From: Pollenia angustigena
Taxonomy: Eukaryota; Arthropoda; Insecta; Diptera; Polleniidae
Direction: 5' to 3'
DNA: 64,000 nucleotides
Assembly (NCBI GenBank): GCA_930367215.1
Contig: OV884056.1
Coordinates: 44,516,308 to 44,580,307 of the forward strand
This document shows positions 32,935-44,190 of the stretch, one piece after another (within the stretch, counting starts at the first letter, position 1; every line of letters begins with the position of its first letter). The notes beneath the pieces were generated by a model. It was given only the letters and a program-made list of their open reading frames with translations. It was not told the DNA's origin and searched no databases. A program made the position numbers and the translations under genes.

Positions 32935-33045
32935 TTATGTTTTGAAAAAATGTTAAGAATGAAAAACTAATGGAGGTCCATCATATATTTTATTCTTCTT
33001 ACGGCGACTCCTTTAGGAATGGAGATAGCGGGTAGGTATGTTCGA

Positions 33046-33257
33046 AATAAATGATGTAGATGAAAACCAAAGTGGGGTTAGTCATACATTTGATCCATCT
33101 AGGCGCTGCAGGGGCCAAAAAAAAAAGAATTTCAACCATACAAATATGGCGGTTTAATGAAATTCTTAAATTTGGCCTCTGCAGCATCTGGGATGCCCCG
33201 CGATGGGTCAAATGAATCACCAACCCTACTTTAATTTTCATCTTAATCATTTATTTT
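33046..33257. mobile_element. 210-bp foldback MITE
   Basis: The two halves pair over most of their length. The left half is AAATAAATGATGTAGATGAAAA...GGGGTTAGTCATACATTTGATCCATC. The right half, reversed, is AAATAAATGATTAAGATGAAAA...AGGGTTGGTGATTCATTTGACCCATC. The innermost words GCTGCAGGGGCC and GGCCTCTGCAGC also pair. No coding capacity. Confidence 0.65.
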
Positions 33258-33289
33258 TGCTAAAATGACTGCGCATATTAGAAGAAAGT

Positions 33290-33440
33290 TTAACTTTACT
33301 CAAAGATAATTTTATTGCGGAATTTCGGTTTTTTTAGTAATTTCAATTAACTAAACCGTTTTTTGAGTTACGCGAATATATGTTGTGCATCCTCCTACAT
33401 TTTCGATATAACGGTATATATTGAAAACAAGAGCAAACCT
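33290..33440 (-). repeat. dispersed monomer of the 162-bp satellite unit
   Basis: On the minus strand it reads ...GAGGATGCACAACATATATTCGCGTAACTCAAAAAACGGTTTAGTTAATTG.... It aligns with the tandem units at 35,599-36,340 and matches their B-type variant (GCGTAACTC, AGTTAATTG). Confidence 0.7.
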
Positions 33441-33552
33441 AAAAAACGGTTAGCACCACTGGGTTCAGCGTACCCGAATTAGGTAAAAACGTCAGGTGCT
33501 CGGCTTGTCTGTTTTTGCAACTAGCACAGTGTTATCAAACATTAAAAGAACG

Positions 33553-34290
33553 CAAATGGAGAACCTAGACTATGCAGATGACATATGATTGATGTCACAT
33601 AGCTAAACAGATATGCCTATGAACCCGTGCAATGTTGTAAAAGCTGCAACCAGAGCTGGACTTAAAATAAATGTGGGTAAAAAAAAGGCATTGGGAATAA
33701 GCAGCTACATCTATGATAAAGTTTTTAAGGACGTTAACGCCTTTTGTTACTTAGGTGGAATCCTAACAATTACTAGTGACTCCTCTATAGATATTGAAAA
33801 TCACATAAAGTCTGGAAAGCAAGCCTTTTGGACGACTAACAAATGTGTGGAAACAAAAGTCACTTTCAAATAACACGAAAATCCGAATATTCAATTCAAA
33901 CGCCATGTCAGTACTCTGGTGGTTGTGGTTGTAAACTTACGATATGACACAACAACATGAGCCCTGAATGATGTGCAGGGGTTTTATAAACGGTTCTTGT
34001 GAATAATCTTGGAATTATTTTGGTAAAACACAATCTCGAACAAATGCTATGGGAGCGAAATAAGAAAGCGAAAAGGAACGGAATATTCTACAAGCTACGC
34101 AAGCCTTACGACGACATAGCTTGAACTGCAATTGAGTGTAACCCATAAGGCAATCGCAGAAGATGTCCTGCCCACACATTGAAAAGACACATAGACATGA
34201 CAGGGAGACGCCGGTACGAGAAAAGTCTAAAAAGAGAAATAAAGAACATCGCAATTGATATATCCTATAGGGGAGAGTTTGTTGATGCCC
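33553..34290 (+). pseudogene. LINE reverse transcriptase relic, thumb and C-terminal region
   Basis: It begins with DYADDI (catalytic Asp pair) at about 33,570, then RAGLKINVGKKKAL, DVNAFCYLGGILT near 33,740 and NPNIQFKRHVS near 33,890. Scraps follow of a C-terminal region ending GDAGTRKV and IYPIGESLL at about 34,280. Stops and frameshifts occur throughout after 33,870, and one stop follows DYADDI immediately. The wording (ATRAGLKINVGKTK, DVNAFCYLGS, IRIFNSNV) is that of a widespread arthropod LINE group, not the Jockey or R1 types elsewhere in this window. Everything upstream of the YADD box is gone. Confidence 0.7.
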
Positions 34291-34952
34291 TAAGCTGCTT
34301 ATAAGATTGAAGGGAACATATTAGATAAACAAAATGTATTAATTTTTAAATCTCTTTTTATACTAACTTCTTACACGTGTACAAAAACAAATACGTAAAT
34401 ACATATCTATGTCACACTTGCACACAAATATATGTTTAATAAAACCAAGAATTAAAAATAAAATTAAACAAACGTAGCCGTCGGTCATTCATTCTTTTCA
34501 TGTGTTCAATTAAATTAAAACAGAACGAAAAGTGAATAACACAGACACACTCAAACTCGCACACAATCTTACCACAGCTATAAATCCAACCAACGAATAA
34601 GAACGGAAGCGGAAGGGGATGTGGATGTGGAAGTGAATGTGAAAGCGGTTTTCAAATTTATTGACATTTATTACACCACCATACACGATTCCATGTAACA
34701 TGTAGTATGATTATTTATTGTTAGACTTGTAGCAATCAGTCATGGAATAAATAAGACAGCAATATAGAAGGTGGAATTCAACAAAAAAAAATAAATAAAA
34801 AAAGAGTTCGGATCTATAAAGAAAATTGGAAAGCCTATAAAGACGGTATTACACTAAGACAAAAATGAAAGCTAAGGTGTATAAATAAGACTTCATTTAG
34901 TCAAAAAAAAGTAACTAATGGCGATTTCTTTTCTGAAAAAAATATCTTACAA
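34291..34952. other. spacer
   Basis: AT-rich, with a purine-rich stretch of GGAAG/GGATGTG words at 34,600-34,650. No gene recognised. Confidence 0.45.
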
Positions 34953-34954
34953 TA

Positions 34955-35038
34955 TATCTGCGGCTTGGTGCTAAAAGGGCCAATGTCAATATTTTTCTGT
35001 TTTGAGCTAATCGTTGCATTAGGTGTTTTCTCTTAACA

Positions 35039-35069
<31 letters not shown>

Positions 35070-35221
35070 GATGAAACAGCCAATGTTTGTAGCCCCGCAC
35101 AGCTTCATAATGGTTTTGCTACCAAATTTCAGTAAGAACTCTTCTCTAAAAGCATTTTTATTTAAATTTTCTCAAAAGTAAATATTTTGACATTGGCCCT
35201 TTTAGCACCAAGCCGCAGATA
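34955..35221. mobile_element. 267-bp TA-flanked MITE
   Basis: The ends are perfect inverted repeats of about 38 bp beginning TATCTGCGGCTTGGTGCTAA. A TA flanks each side (34,953-34,954 and 35,222-35,223). A T tract of about 29 bases lies at 35,041-35,069. No coding capacity. The TA duplication suggests a Tc1/mariner-type MITE. Confidence 0.85.
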
Positions 35222-35598
35222 TACATTAGACTGGTCGCAATTTTTTTTTTTTTTTTTTTATTTAATTTTTTGCGCTTCTTAAAATATGAGGTTTGGTGTA
35301 AGAAATCATGATCTAATTTTTCAGGTCAATCCGACGGTGCCTAGCCGTGCCGGGTGGGGCCCAAAGTTCCCCATATTATAAAAAAAAAACATCTTTTCTA
35401 TCAGATCTTTAAAGTTATACTAGTTGAAAAGCCAAAAAAAAATGGCTTCGTTACGATCTTCCGCAGTGATAGTACTTCAAGTGTGCCAAATTTCAGCTTC
35501 CTATGTCATCAGATGGCTTCGGAAAGTTACGGAAAGAATATGACATACATGCAAACATCCTGACATACTAAGAAATTATATATTGTATAGATAGATTA

Positions 35599-36340
35599 AC
35601 ATATGTTCGCGCAACTCAAAAACGCTTTAGCTTATTGAAAAACTAAAAAAAACTGAAATTCAGCAATAAAATTAACTTTAAGAAAGTTAAAACTTTTTTC
35701 TTTATGTTGGCTTTGGTTTTCGAGATATACCGTTATTTCGAAAATTAAGGAGGTTGCACAACATATGTTCGCGTAACTCAAAAACGCTTTAGTTAATTGA
35801 AAAACTAAATAAAACTGAAATTCCGCAATAAAATTAACTTTAAGAAAGTTAAAACTTTTTTTTTTATGTTGGCTTTGGTTTTCGAGATATACCGTTATTT
35901 CGAAAATTAAGGAGGTTGCACAACATATGTTCGCGCAACTCAAAAACGCTTTAGCTTATTGAAAAACTAAAAAAAACCGAAATTCCGCAATAAAATTTAC
36001 TTTAAGAAAGTTAAAACTTTTTTCTTCATATTGGCTTTGGTTTTCGAGATATACCGTTATTTCGAAAATTAAGGAGGTTGCACAACATATGTTCGCGTAA
36101 CTCAAAAACGCTTTAGTTAATTGAAAAACTAAATAAAACCGAAATTCCGCAATAAAATTTACTTTAAGAAAGTTAAAACTTTTTTTTTTATGTTGGCTTT
36201 GGTTTTCGAGATATACCGTTATTTCGAAAATTAAGGAGGTTGCACAACATATGTTCGCGCAACTCAAAAACGCTTTAGCTTATTGAAAAACTAAAAAAAA
36301 ACCGAAATTCCGCAATAAAATTTACTTTAAGAAAGTAAAT
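35599..36340 (+). repeat. 162-bp tandem repeat with dimeric order
   Basis: The word ACATATGTTCGCG recurs at 35,599, 35,761, 35,923, 36,085 and 36,247, exactly 162 bp apart. The last unit is truncated near 36,340. Units alternate. Units 1, 3 and 5 carry GCGCAACTC and AGCTTATTG. Units 2 and 4 carry GCGTAACTC and AGTTAATTG. The true period of amplification is therefore a 324-bp dimer. A conserved TTTCGAGATATACCGTTATTTCGAAAA palindromic word sits in each unit. The minus-strand open frames across it are a by-product of period divisibility by three. Confidence 0.9.
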
Positions 36341-36428
36341 TTGTTTTTAAAAATCCATACAAAATTTAAAAATGCAGCTATGCTTCTAATTTTATGCAGA
36401 CATATAAAAAACAACATTGCAAACAAAA

Positions 36429-36583
36429 CAAGCTATAAATGATTAAAATCTGTTAACAACTTTTGATTTTATGTATTCACAAAAGATGAAAAATTTTAAT
36501 TAATTTAAGAATTTTATTAAACCGCCACATCTTTTGTGAATACATAAAATCAAAAGTTGTTTACAGATTTTAATCATTTATAG
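36429..36583. mobile_element. 155-bp hairpin within the foldback element
   Basis: The left arm GCTATAAATGATTAAAATCTG...TATTCACAAAAGATG and the right arm CATCTTTTGTGAATA...CAGATTTTAATCATTTATAGC are 57-bp reverse complements with one mismatch. The loop is about 40 bp. It may be a MITE that entered the larger element, or part of its inner stem. Confidence 0.7.
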
Positions 36584-36873
36584 CTGAAATTTGGCACACT
36601 TGAAGTACTTTCTCTGCGGAAGATCGTAACGAAGCCATATTTTTGATTTTCGGCTTTTCAACTAGTATAACTCTAAAGATCTGATAGAAAAGATGTTTTT
36701 TTTTATAATATGGGGAACTTTGGGCCCCACCCGGCACGGCTAGACACCGTCGGATTGACCTGAAAAATTAGATCATGATTTCTTACACCAAACCTCATAT
36801 TTTAAGCAGCGCAAACAATTAAATTAAAAAAAAAAAAAAAAATCCCATACAAGATGCGACCAGTCTAATATAC

Positions 36874-37479
36874 ATGCAACACTTTTTAATGTTGCCTTTA
36901 ATCAGTCGAATTGTTACATGTTGTGCAACTTCAATCAAACATAATAACCTGCTTTTATTCACAACTATTATACTTTTATCATTAATGAACATACTTCATT
37001 AGCTATTTTAAAACAAACATTGACATCACTAATTGCTTGGAAAAAATGAGCGGTATGTAACTCCCCGTTACATGACATGATATGCTGTTATACCATGATG
37101 TTATCATAACGTTGTTATAACAGCAACATATCAGTGCAAATGTTAAGCAATTCATGTCTGTTGTAGACTGGGTGTAATATGGCGAACAAAATAAAACCTT
37201 GGTTGTACAAAGTAGTAAGTACCAAGGCTGTGAAACAGGGCAGTATGAACAGCTTAACAAAAAGTGAGGGTGAAATAGGCAACATGTTTTGCATGTTTTA
37301 ATGAACATATGCACAAAAGTACTTAAACATTTTACCACAGTTTTATTTATTGTACAAGCAGAACATGTAAAATATATGCAACATATTTCCAAGAAAAAAA
37401 ATCAACATAGCGTTTTTAAATTTTAGTACATCTTTAATTTTAATTAAACTGAAAGACATTTCTTTAATTTACTTTTAGT
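36874..37479. other. spacer
   Basis: AT-rich with repeated ACATG/CATGT and GTTATAAC words. A 129-codon minus frame (37,003-37,392) is Cys-rich but shows no known domain and no supporting context. Confidence 0.45.
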
Positions 37480-37990
37480 TATTGTCGCAAAATTTGATAT
37501 CAATGTCAACATTTATAAGAAACTAATGGCATTAAAAGTTTTTTTTGGGAGTAGCATTTGTATAAAAGCTATGATCAAATATGGACCCATTACAATAAAA
37601 TTTGGTAAGATGATTTCGATTGCAATAAAAAAAGCATAAATTAAATTTAATCTTAATATGAACATAATAAGATGGTTTATGGTACAAGGATTCTATTCCG
37701 AAAAGAAGCTTGTATAGGGGCTATAAGAAATTATGGACCATTTGCTCACCCCTTTTAATAGGCTTTGTGAAAATAAGAAACGAATTTTATCAAATTATTC
37801 CCAAAATTTCGACCTGTACTTTTCGCAAAAAATTTACATGGACAGCCAGCCAGTCGGACAGACGAACGGACATCGTTAGATCATTATACTGAAAGATAAG
37901 TCTACGACCAATGTTTTAAGGATGTCAGCACAAACGCATAATACCGTCCCCACTATTGTATGCCCATTCTTATTATCAGGTTTTAGGCAA
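37480..37990 (-). mobile_element. DINE-1/Helentron-like repeat
   Basis: The minus strand contains the core GACTGGCTGGCTGTCCATG preceded by TCTAACGATGTCCGTTCG and followed by ACAGGTCGAAATTTTGGGAATAATTTGATAAA. The same arrangement occurs at 43,893-44,190 and 56,310-56,520. On the plus strand, 37,480-37,740 aligns with the flanks of the hAT insertion at 53,916-57,512. Cores of this wording (TCGATCTAGCCATGTCCGTCTGTCCG type) mark DINE-1 elements, non-autonomous relatives of Helentrons, in Drosophila. The assignment is by resemblance. Confidence 0.6.
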
Positions 37991-39737
37991 TTGCTTTCGT
38001 CCTATCCATTAGGCTTTAAACACCCTTTATATATTTTAAAAGGACCTTCTAATATTTCAAAATCATCATTTAATTTCTTTAAATAAAACATATCGTATGT
38101 TTACTTGAGCGTAACAAAACCAAAAAAAAAAAAAAAATCGGGAAAAAACTCAAGATTATGATGATGATTTTAAAAATGTATGTCAATAGGTCAAAAACAC
38201 TCAGTCACTTATACTGACATTTACCCGCACAAACACACACACACACTCTAGTACAAAACCCACAATATTCATAAAACATATTAAAAACGCCAAAAGCTAT
38301 TTTGCAGTAAATAACAGAGTAGTGGAAAAGACGTAGTAGACCTTCTCTGCTCTCATCTGTTGAAGCAACTATGTATATAACCCTTTCGCTATTTTTCCTC
38401 CTTTTAATTTTGCTGTTTTTTTTTACCATAGAGTCGAATGTCTTATAAATTAAGTTTCCAACGGCCTTTACTGGCAATAATTATTCACTAGACCACCCTC
38501 TATCCTTTTCATATACAGTCGACTCTAAAGTAAAAAGGAATTTTACACAAACAATCAAACAAACAAACAGACCAAGAAACGGAAAAAAAGAAGAAAATAA
38601 AAAATCATCATGTAGAGAAAACCCAACAAGAGTCATAAAGAAAAACTTGTATACAATGAAACCATTGGAAAAATGTAAGTTAAGGACATTTTTGTTATTG
38701 CAAAGTCATGCAATTGCCAACAACAACAATAACAACAACTACTACTACAGCACTAGCAACAACAACAATAACTACTACACTCAAAAACAACAAAATAAAC
38801 ATCACAATCATTGTAAGTGCACCTAGACCCAGTTACCAAGTACAGACAGTCCAGGTACATAACAGTGGAAAGTTTATTAAAAAAAGGTAACAAAAAAAAA
38901 AGAATGTAATTTCAACGTTATTCATCTTAAAATTGTTTATATACATAAATATTTTGGGGTCCCTATATCTGAAAGAAGAATTGATTTGACAACGGTCGTT
39001 TATCCGAACTAAATTTTAATTTCCTTTACTAAAATGTATAATCCTTATACAACGAATTCTTAATTTTCTAACAAGACACTTTTAAAAACAAGAAAATTTG
39101 TCATATTTAAAACAATAAGGAGTGCAGTATTCGACTATAACGAAACTTATATACTCTTCACCGTGGTGCGATAGGAATAGAATTTTATATGAATAAGTAC
39201 CCCCCCCCCCCCTCTTCTTTTGGATGTATTGTATTTGTACTAAATGTTTTAACTTTTACTGTAGCTGATCTTTTACGTATATGAATGGGAGATGTCACAC
39301 CCACTTTTTCAATAACACCCATTTCTTGCCAACCCATCTATTTGTACCAAATTAAAAAAATTTTCTCTTACCGTTCTCCATTAATTTATTTATTGCCACG
39401 CCCACTTCTCCAATCCCGCCTACTTTATGTCAAATGTCCTGCAATGACACTGAAGTTATTTAAAAAAGATTTGGATCTTACAAATAAATCAATCGCTAGT
39501 GTAATTGATTTCTTTGTTTAAATCACTAGTGATTGATTTCTTTGTTGGATTCAATTAAAATTCTAATTAAATAAATTCAGATGAACAAATTGAAATTTGA
39601 ATTTAAAATTAACTTGCAAAATCATTGTCCGTAGTTAAGTATAAAATTCCTTTTTAAAAAAAAACACATTTTGTAGTGGTAGACAACATGTAGAAATTAC
39701 ACTGCTTAATTTCGGGAAATTGGTTCAAAATTTACCG
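37991..39737. other. spacer with low-complexity runs
   Basis: It contains a (CA)n run at about 38,228-38,248, an ACAACAACAATAAC stretch at 38,718-38,775, a run of 12 C at 39,200-39,211 and GTGGGCG-type words on the minus strand near 39,397. No gene recognised. Confidence 0.5.
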
Positions 39738-39740
39738 TAA

Positions 39741-40211
39741 AGGTAGAAGTACATAACACGCGTTAGTGCGCGCGCGCTCTGTCGTCTTCTGTCAAAAAAA
39801 AGTTAAACTTGTGTATATTCATAGAACAAGCTACATGCAAAATATTTTGACGCGTTTGCGCCAGAAAGTTGGTTAACTTTGAACTTTTTAACGCGTTGTG
39901 TATTTTTGACAAGTAATCAGCTGACAATATAAAGAATAATTTAACAAATTTGTAAATGATGAAAGAAAAATTTATTGAAGAGCCTAAAAAACATACAATA
40001 TTTATATAAAAAGAATAAATTCAATAAAATAACAAAATCTTGATATACTTTCGAACCCGTTTTAAATGCACAAATAAGTAAACAAATAAAAAACAGCTGA
40101 CAGGAATAGCTTTCGTAACGCGTGTTGTGTAACTTGCAATTTTTTACGCGTTAAAGTTTTTAAACGCGCGATACTCGTCGACGAACTAACGCGTGTTATG
40201 TACTTCCACCT
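39741..40211. mobile_element. 471-bp MITE, PIF/Harbinger-like
   Basis: The terminal inverted repeats begin AGGTAGAAGTACATAACACG at the left and, reversed, AGGTGGAAGTACATAACACG at the right. Both continue into CGTTAGT. TAA lies at both flanks (39,738-39,740 and 40,212-40,214). A 3-bp TWA duplication suggests PIF/Harbinger. ACGCGTT words recur through the interior on both strands. No transposase frame. Confidence 0.75.
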
Positions 40212-40214
40212 TAA

Positions 40215-41054
40215 GTCCTATGCCCACTCTCGGAAAACAATTTAATACGCTAAATCCTTATTAAGTTTGCATTTTGTATTTGGTGCACCAATAAAATCAA
40301 TAAGAAAATAAAACATTTGTTTTTTTCCATTTCAAGACTTTTTTCTATAATTATTTTCAGCACTTCTATTAATAAAATTATTTTATAACTTTTGGACACG
40401 CTTTCGTCTTCAAAGACAGTACAAACAGGCTTAATCAAATAAAAAAAAACAACAGTGAGTGTGAAAAAACTTATGTATGTCTATACTTTAATAAACCTTT
40501 TTGTAGGCGATAAAGTCGAAGAATAGCAAACTTATTAACTGTTTTTAATAAACGGTGCCATTTTGCTCACTAACCGCAGAAATGTCCATCTTGGAGTCCC
40601 AAGTTCTAATAAGTGGCGACAAAAGGTTTTAAGTAAATTTAACGACAATCGATTTGATTAGATAGATCATGTTCGGTTAAAGGAATTTGTTTATATACTG
40701 GACTTAATAGAAGACTTAAAAAAAAGATGCAGAGTTTAATACAAGTACAAGAAGTGTACACCTTCTAATAAATATACCGTTAAAATTCATACTTTATCGC
40801 TTAAACTCCTCTGGAGATGGACTTTCAATACACAAAATAATAAAATATCCGCCTTGGTGTGGGTGATGGAGGCACAATTATAAATGTCACAAAACGTATA
40901 CTGGCCTAATGCAAGTAAACGTAATGAAATTTTTAGCGGCAACTTGAAAAGAAATGCCTGGAAGCGTAGGATATATGACGATTCCGTTTTTTACTGTGTA
41001 GTAACGACAAAACAACAAATACAGCATTAAATCTCCTATTATTTTAAGACTTTT
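40215..41054. other. spacer
   Basis: AT-rich, no recognisable gene. Some moderate-GC words near 40,800-40,960 could be repeat debris. Confidence 0.4.
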
Positions 41055-41059
41055 TTGTT

Positions 41060-41148
41060 TGAAACACAACAACGAATTTTTTAAACTATTTTAAAATATT
41101 AGAATATTATGACAATATGACTTGATAGCACACCTTGTTGAACTACCA
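41060..41148 (+). repeat. dispersed repeat R2 (copy 2)
   Basis: It matches 12,803-12,893, including the uninterrupted phrase ATATGACTTGATAGCACACC. Non-coding. Confidence 0.6.
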
Positions 41149-41185
41149 AATAATGAAAATACTTATCTAATCTACATATCGTCGG

Positions 41186-41417
41186 CTTAAAGTGTAAACC
41201 TGCTAACTCCCTTTCAACAAATTTAACAGGAGAGACAAAAAACTTTTTCTTTTCCTATTTGCTGCTTGAGAGGAAAACCAAAAATACTGTTGATTTGACA
41301 CACTTCAGGACTCAAATTGAAGAAAAACTACATGCTGGTCGACGAGGAATATCTTTCTCTACCATACGGCATGAAAATTTAAATTTACTTAAAAAGTGGA
41401 TTTAGCAGGTTTACACT
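41186..41417. mobile_element. 232-bp MITE
   Basis: Inverted ends AGTGTAAACCTGCTAACTCC and GGATTTAGCAGGTTTACACT pair with one mismatch. No coding capacity. The target duplication is unclear. Confidence 0.6.
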
Positions 41418-41424
41418 CTAATGG

Positions 41425-41702
41425 CCATTTTCTCAATGTATCGACAAACTGCCTGTTACTTAATGTCAACATAAATTTATTGGACCGATAAACTGTCTGT
41501 TAACGATTTTGGGTTTCTCAATATACTGACAAAAAACATTGTTTTCAGCTGGCAACGCCACTCAAAATACATGTAAAAGTTGGGAGTCAGCTGATTGAAT
41601 TTATCTGTACGGCAAATAAAAGGAAAATAAATAATTGGCAGATGAGTGCCGGTTAGCTTTGCGATAAAATCGAAGCAAATGAGACATTGAGAAAACCAAA
41701 TT
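41425..41702. mobile_element. probable 280-bp MITE
   Basis: The left edge ATTTTCTCAATGTATCGACAAA and right edge CATTGAGAAAACCAAAT are imperfect inverted repeats. An internal TTTCTCAATATACTGACAAA repeats the left-end word. Non-coding. Boundaries approximate. Confidence 0.45.
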
Positions 41703-42003
41703 TCTTTAATGTGCAGTTTTTCGTTGGGAAAAAAGATAATTGCCTAATGAGAAAATTGCTATATTAATACTTATATATAAGGTTATGTATTTTTAACTTA
41801 AACTTTTTGAAATTGATTGCAAACTTACAAAACCCCAAACATCTGGTCCCTTTTAAAATTATAATTTAGTTATTTTTTTTTAAACTATGCATTTTAATAG
41901 TAAAACTTACCAAAAAGGAAATTTATATTTATTTGCATAATCGTTATATGGGGTAAAACGAGTTTTTCTAAGTGGAAAAATAACTAGTGCAATAAAATTA
42001 AGT

Positions 42004-42905
42004 TTAAGGGTACTTTACACTATCACACAAGTCTTGCGTATTTTAACGATCTAATTATTGTTGGAAAATTAAAAAAAATTAAGTAAGAGTGCTATTTTCG
42101 GCTGCGCTGGATATTTGATACCAACCACCTACAGTTAGAATATTTCCGGTGTGGGCTATAAGGGGGCCGAAATAGAGCCTATGGAAAATTATGGACCGAA
42201 ATTGTGTGGTATAATTTTTAGTTATATAGGACGAATTTTTATGTGCACTCCGCCACTATTTATGATAGTTTTTCTAACAAAATTATGAATTTCTTAGAGT
42301 GGTTGTTCCACATTTTTATTTGTAACTCTTTTTCTACTGAATAGCTTTTACTGGATTTCAATCCAAAACTGCTTGGAATAACCAATATTGTTATTTTCTT
42401 TTGAGCCGTTCGAAAGTGGGTTGGGTTTCAACAGGTGGACAGACACATGAACATGGCTTAACTGAGTTAGAATCAGCGTTTTAAAAACTGCAGTCAAAGT
42501 AGATAAACTGCCATTTCTTCCACTTCTTCATTTGTTATTGGCCAAAAAAAAACTGCTGCTTCTACTTTTGGTTCATTAAATGTAAAAGTCGCTGTCAAAC
42601 CAACTCAAAAAGCGAAAAGCTGTAACCGTTCGTTTTTTGTTCGACAGTTTTTGGTTTCGACTGCTTAGAATTACTCAATTATCCAGAATATATATACTTT
42701 TCAGAAACCTTGATGAATATTTATAAAAGTTGCACACGGGATTGCAACCCAAGTTTACCTACGTTCTTCGCAACTTGTTGTGGTGGAGGGTGTAAAAATA
42801 ACTACTTATGATGACAGGGTTGTAAAAATAACAACTAATGATGACAGGGCTGTGTTTTCCTCAAAGTACTTAAAACTTGTGTGATTGTGTTAAGAACCCT
42901 TTAAT
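42004..42905. mobile_element. MITE family M copy 2, carrying a Helentron-like insert
   Basis: The left end reads TTTAAGGGTACTTTACACTATCACACAAGTCTT. The right end, reversed, reads TTAAAGGGTTCTTAACACAATCACACAAGTTTT. These are 33-bp inverted repeats of the same family as 18,492-18,621. The much greater length is explained by a Helentron-like repeat occupying most of the interior. A short phrase, GATGACAGGG, is duplicated near 42,810 and 42,841. Confidence 0.65.
42090..42800 (+). mobile_element. Helentron-like repeat
   Basis: It starts AAGTAAGAGTGCTATTTTCGGCTGCGCTGG...GATACCAACCACC and ends near CTTGTTGTGGTGGAGGGTG. It aligns over 42,150-42,430 with 7860-8150 and at its start with 6431-6500. No protein is encoded. 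Confidence 0.5.
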
Positions 42906-43323
42906 GGTGGTTTTTAATATTCAGGAAAATTCCCTTTTTGGTCAATTCTACCCTTCAAATGCAGAGTTGTAAAATAAATAAATAAAATTAAAATTTTTCG
43001 AAAGGGCCAGATGGTTGGGCTTATAACTTGATATTAATAAAGACCATCGAGTTTTTTTTATCATCTTAAATCATGCTCAAATGTTATAGAAACGATGTGT
43101 TGCAAGAGAAGTTTTTTTTAAAATTTATATTTGCAAAGCAGTATAATTTTTTTAATCCCTTCGTTTAGTTCTATTTTTAGTGCAATAACAGCAATATTTA
43201 ATAAACAACAAACAAGATTAATATCAATACTAATGACTTTTTCATTTCAATTTTGTTGTAATTTTACCTTTTTGTTTTGAATTTTATAGAAAATAATAAA
43301 CACTTATTTTTTGTTACTTTTAA
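42906..43323. other. spacer
   Basis: AT-rich, nothing recognised. Confidence 0.4.
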
Positions 43324-43559
43324 TTTTTCACCAGTGTTGCCAATTCAGCCATTTAGTGGCTAGATTTAGCCATTTTTCACCCTGTTTAGCCTTTAAAAAA
43401 TGAATTTAGCCATTAGCCATTTTTTTTAGCCATTTTTCAACTTGTTTAGCCATAAATTTTTTTTGCCGTTTTTCTTTTAAAAGAATAATTTTTATTTTAT
43501 TATAAAAATTTATAAAAGTACAATAAACATTTTGAATAATTAAAACGCCTTAAATTTAA

Positions 43560-43860
43560 ATCACAACTTTTACAAAATGTTGAAAATCGCTATAAACTAT
43601 GACGCTGAAACATCTTCAAAAATAAAGGAACAGTATTTCACTATTAAATTTATAAAATTGATCAAAACAAACATCGCTGTTTCATTCTGGTTGCAAGTAT
43701 TTCAATAAAGGGATGCAGGCGGTAACAAAATTGTTTTAGATTGGATTAGATTAGAATTGGTCTAATGCTGAAGTAGAGAGGGTGTTTAGCCAAGTAAACA
43801 TCGTTAAAATTAATTTGAGAAATAGGTTACATTAAGCAACCGTTAATTCGATTTTATCAA
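43560..43860 (+). pseudogene. hAT transposase C-terminal dimerisation region
   Basis: Near 43,765-43,860 the plus strand reads NAEVERVFSQVNIVKINLRNRLH, then a stop, then TVNSIL. This is the hallmark hATC dimerisation motif (SNAxVERxFSxxNxIKTKxRNRL). A preceding scrap near 43,685-43,730 (FWLQVFQ...DAGGNK) matches the usual segment just before it. Stops and frameshifts interrupt the frame and the DDE core is gone. It lies between hAT inverted repeats, which confirms the superfamily. It is a relic and cannot produce active transposase. Confidence 0.75.
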
Positions 43861-43892
43861 TTAGGAAAATATTTTTACCATAACAATACAAT

Positions 43893-44190
43893 ATTTATAC
43901 CACCACCACAATAGTGGAGAGGGTACTATGCGTTTGTGCTGATGTCTGCAACACCTTAAAATATTGGTCCTTAGCCCACCTTTACGTATACCGATTGACT
44001 TGGAATCACTTTCTGAGTCGAATTATCGATGTTTGTTTGGCTGGCTGGCTGTCCATGTAAACCTTGTGCGCAAAGTACAGGTCGCAATTTAGAGATTATT
44101 TGATAAAATTTGGTACAAAGGTTCTAATATGGTGTAGGGCATCATAAAATCGGGCTTAACCGACTATACTTTCTAACTTGTTTTTTATTG
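43893..44190 (+). mobile_element. DINE-1/Helentron-like repeat
   Basis: It starts TTTATACCACCACCACAATAGTGGAGAGGG and contains GGCTGGCTGGCTGTCCATG preceded by GAGTCGAATTATCGATGT. It ends GGGCTTAACCGACTATACTTTCTAACTTGTTTT. Both ends and the core recur at other copies in the window (37.5 kb, 56.3-57.2 kb, 60.6 kb). Inserted in a hAT element. Confidence 0.6.

Larger units (their letters stand above)
35226..36872. mobile_element. foldback element with a satellite core
   Basis: Long inverted arms of about 285 bp (35,226-35,512 and 36,585-36,872) are close reverse complements. The outer ends are TAGACTGGTCGCA and TGCGACCAGTCTA. Shared inner phrases include GTGCCGGGTGGGGCCCAAAG and CAGATCTTTA. Between the arms lie five tandem 162-bp units (35,599-36,340) and a separate hairpin (36,429-36,583). 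No transposase is encoded. Long inverted repeats around tandem repeats match the foldback type, for example Drosophila Tetris-like elements. The superfamily is not assigned. Confidence 0.8.

Noticed and set aside
35632..36267. Two tandemly repeated 103-codon minus-strand frames
   Set aside because: They arise because the 162-bp satellite period is a multiple of three; the frames simply repeat the unit.
35599..36340. Regularly spaced repeats resembling a CRISPR array
   Set aside because: Units are contiguous 162-bp satellites without unique spacers, in a eukaryotic setting.
37003..37392. 129-codon Cys-rich minus frame
   Set aside because: Cysteine spacing fits no known motif and the DNA is built of repeated ACATG and GTTATAAC words.
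39200..39211. Run of 12 C as a structural signal
   Set aside because: A short homopolymer, possibly with uncertain length; no associated motif.
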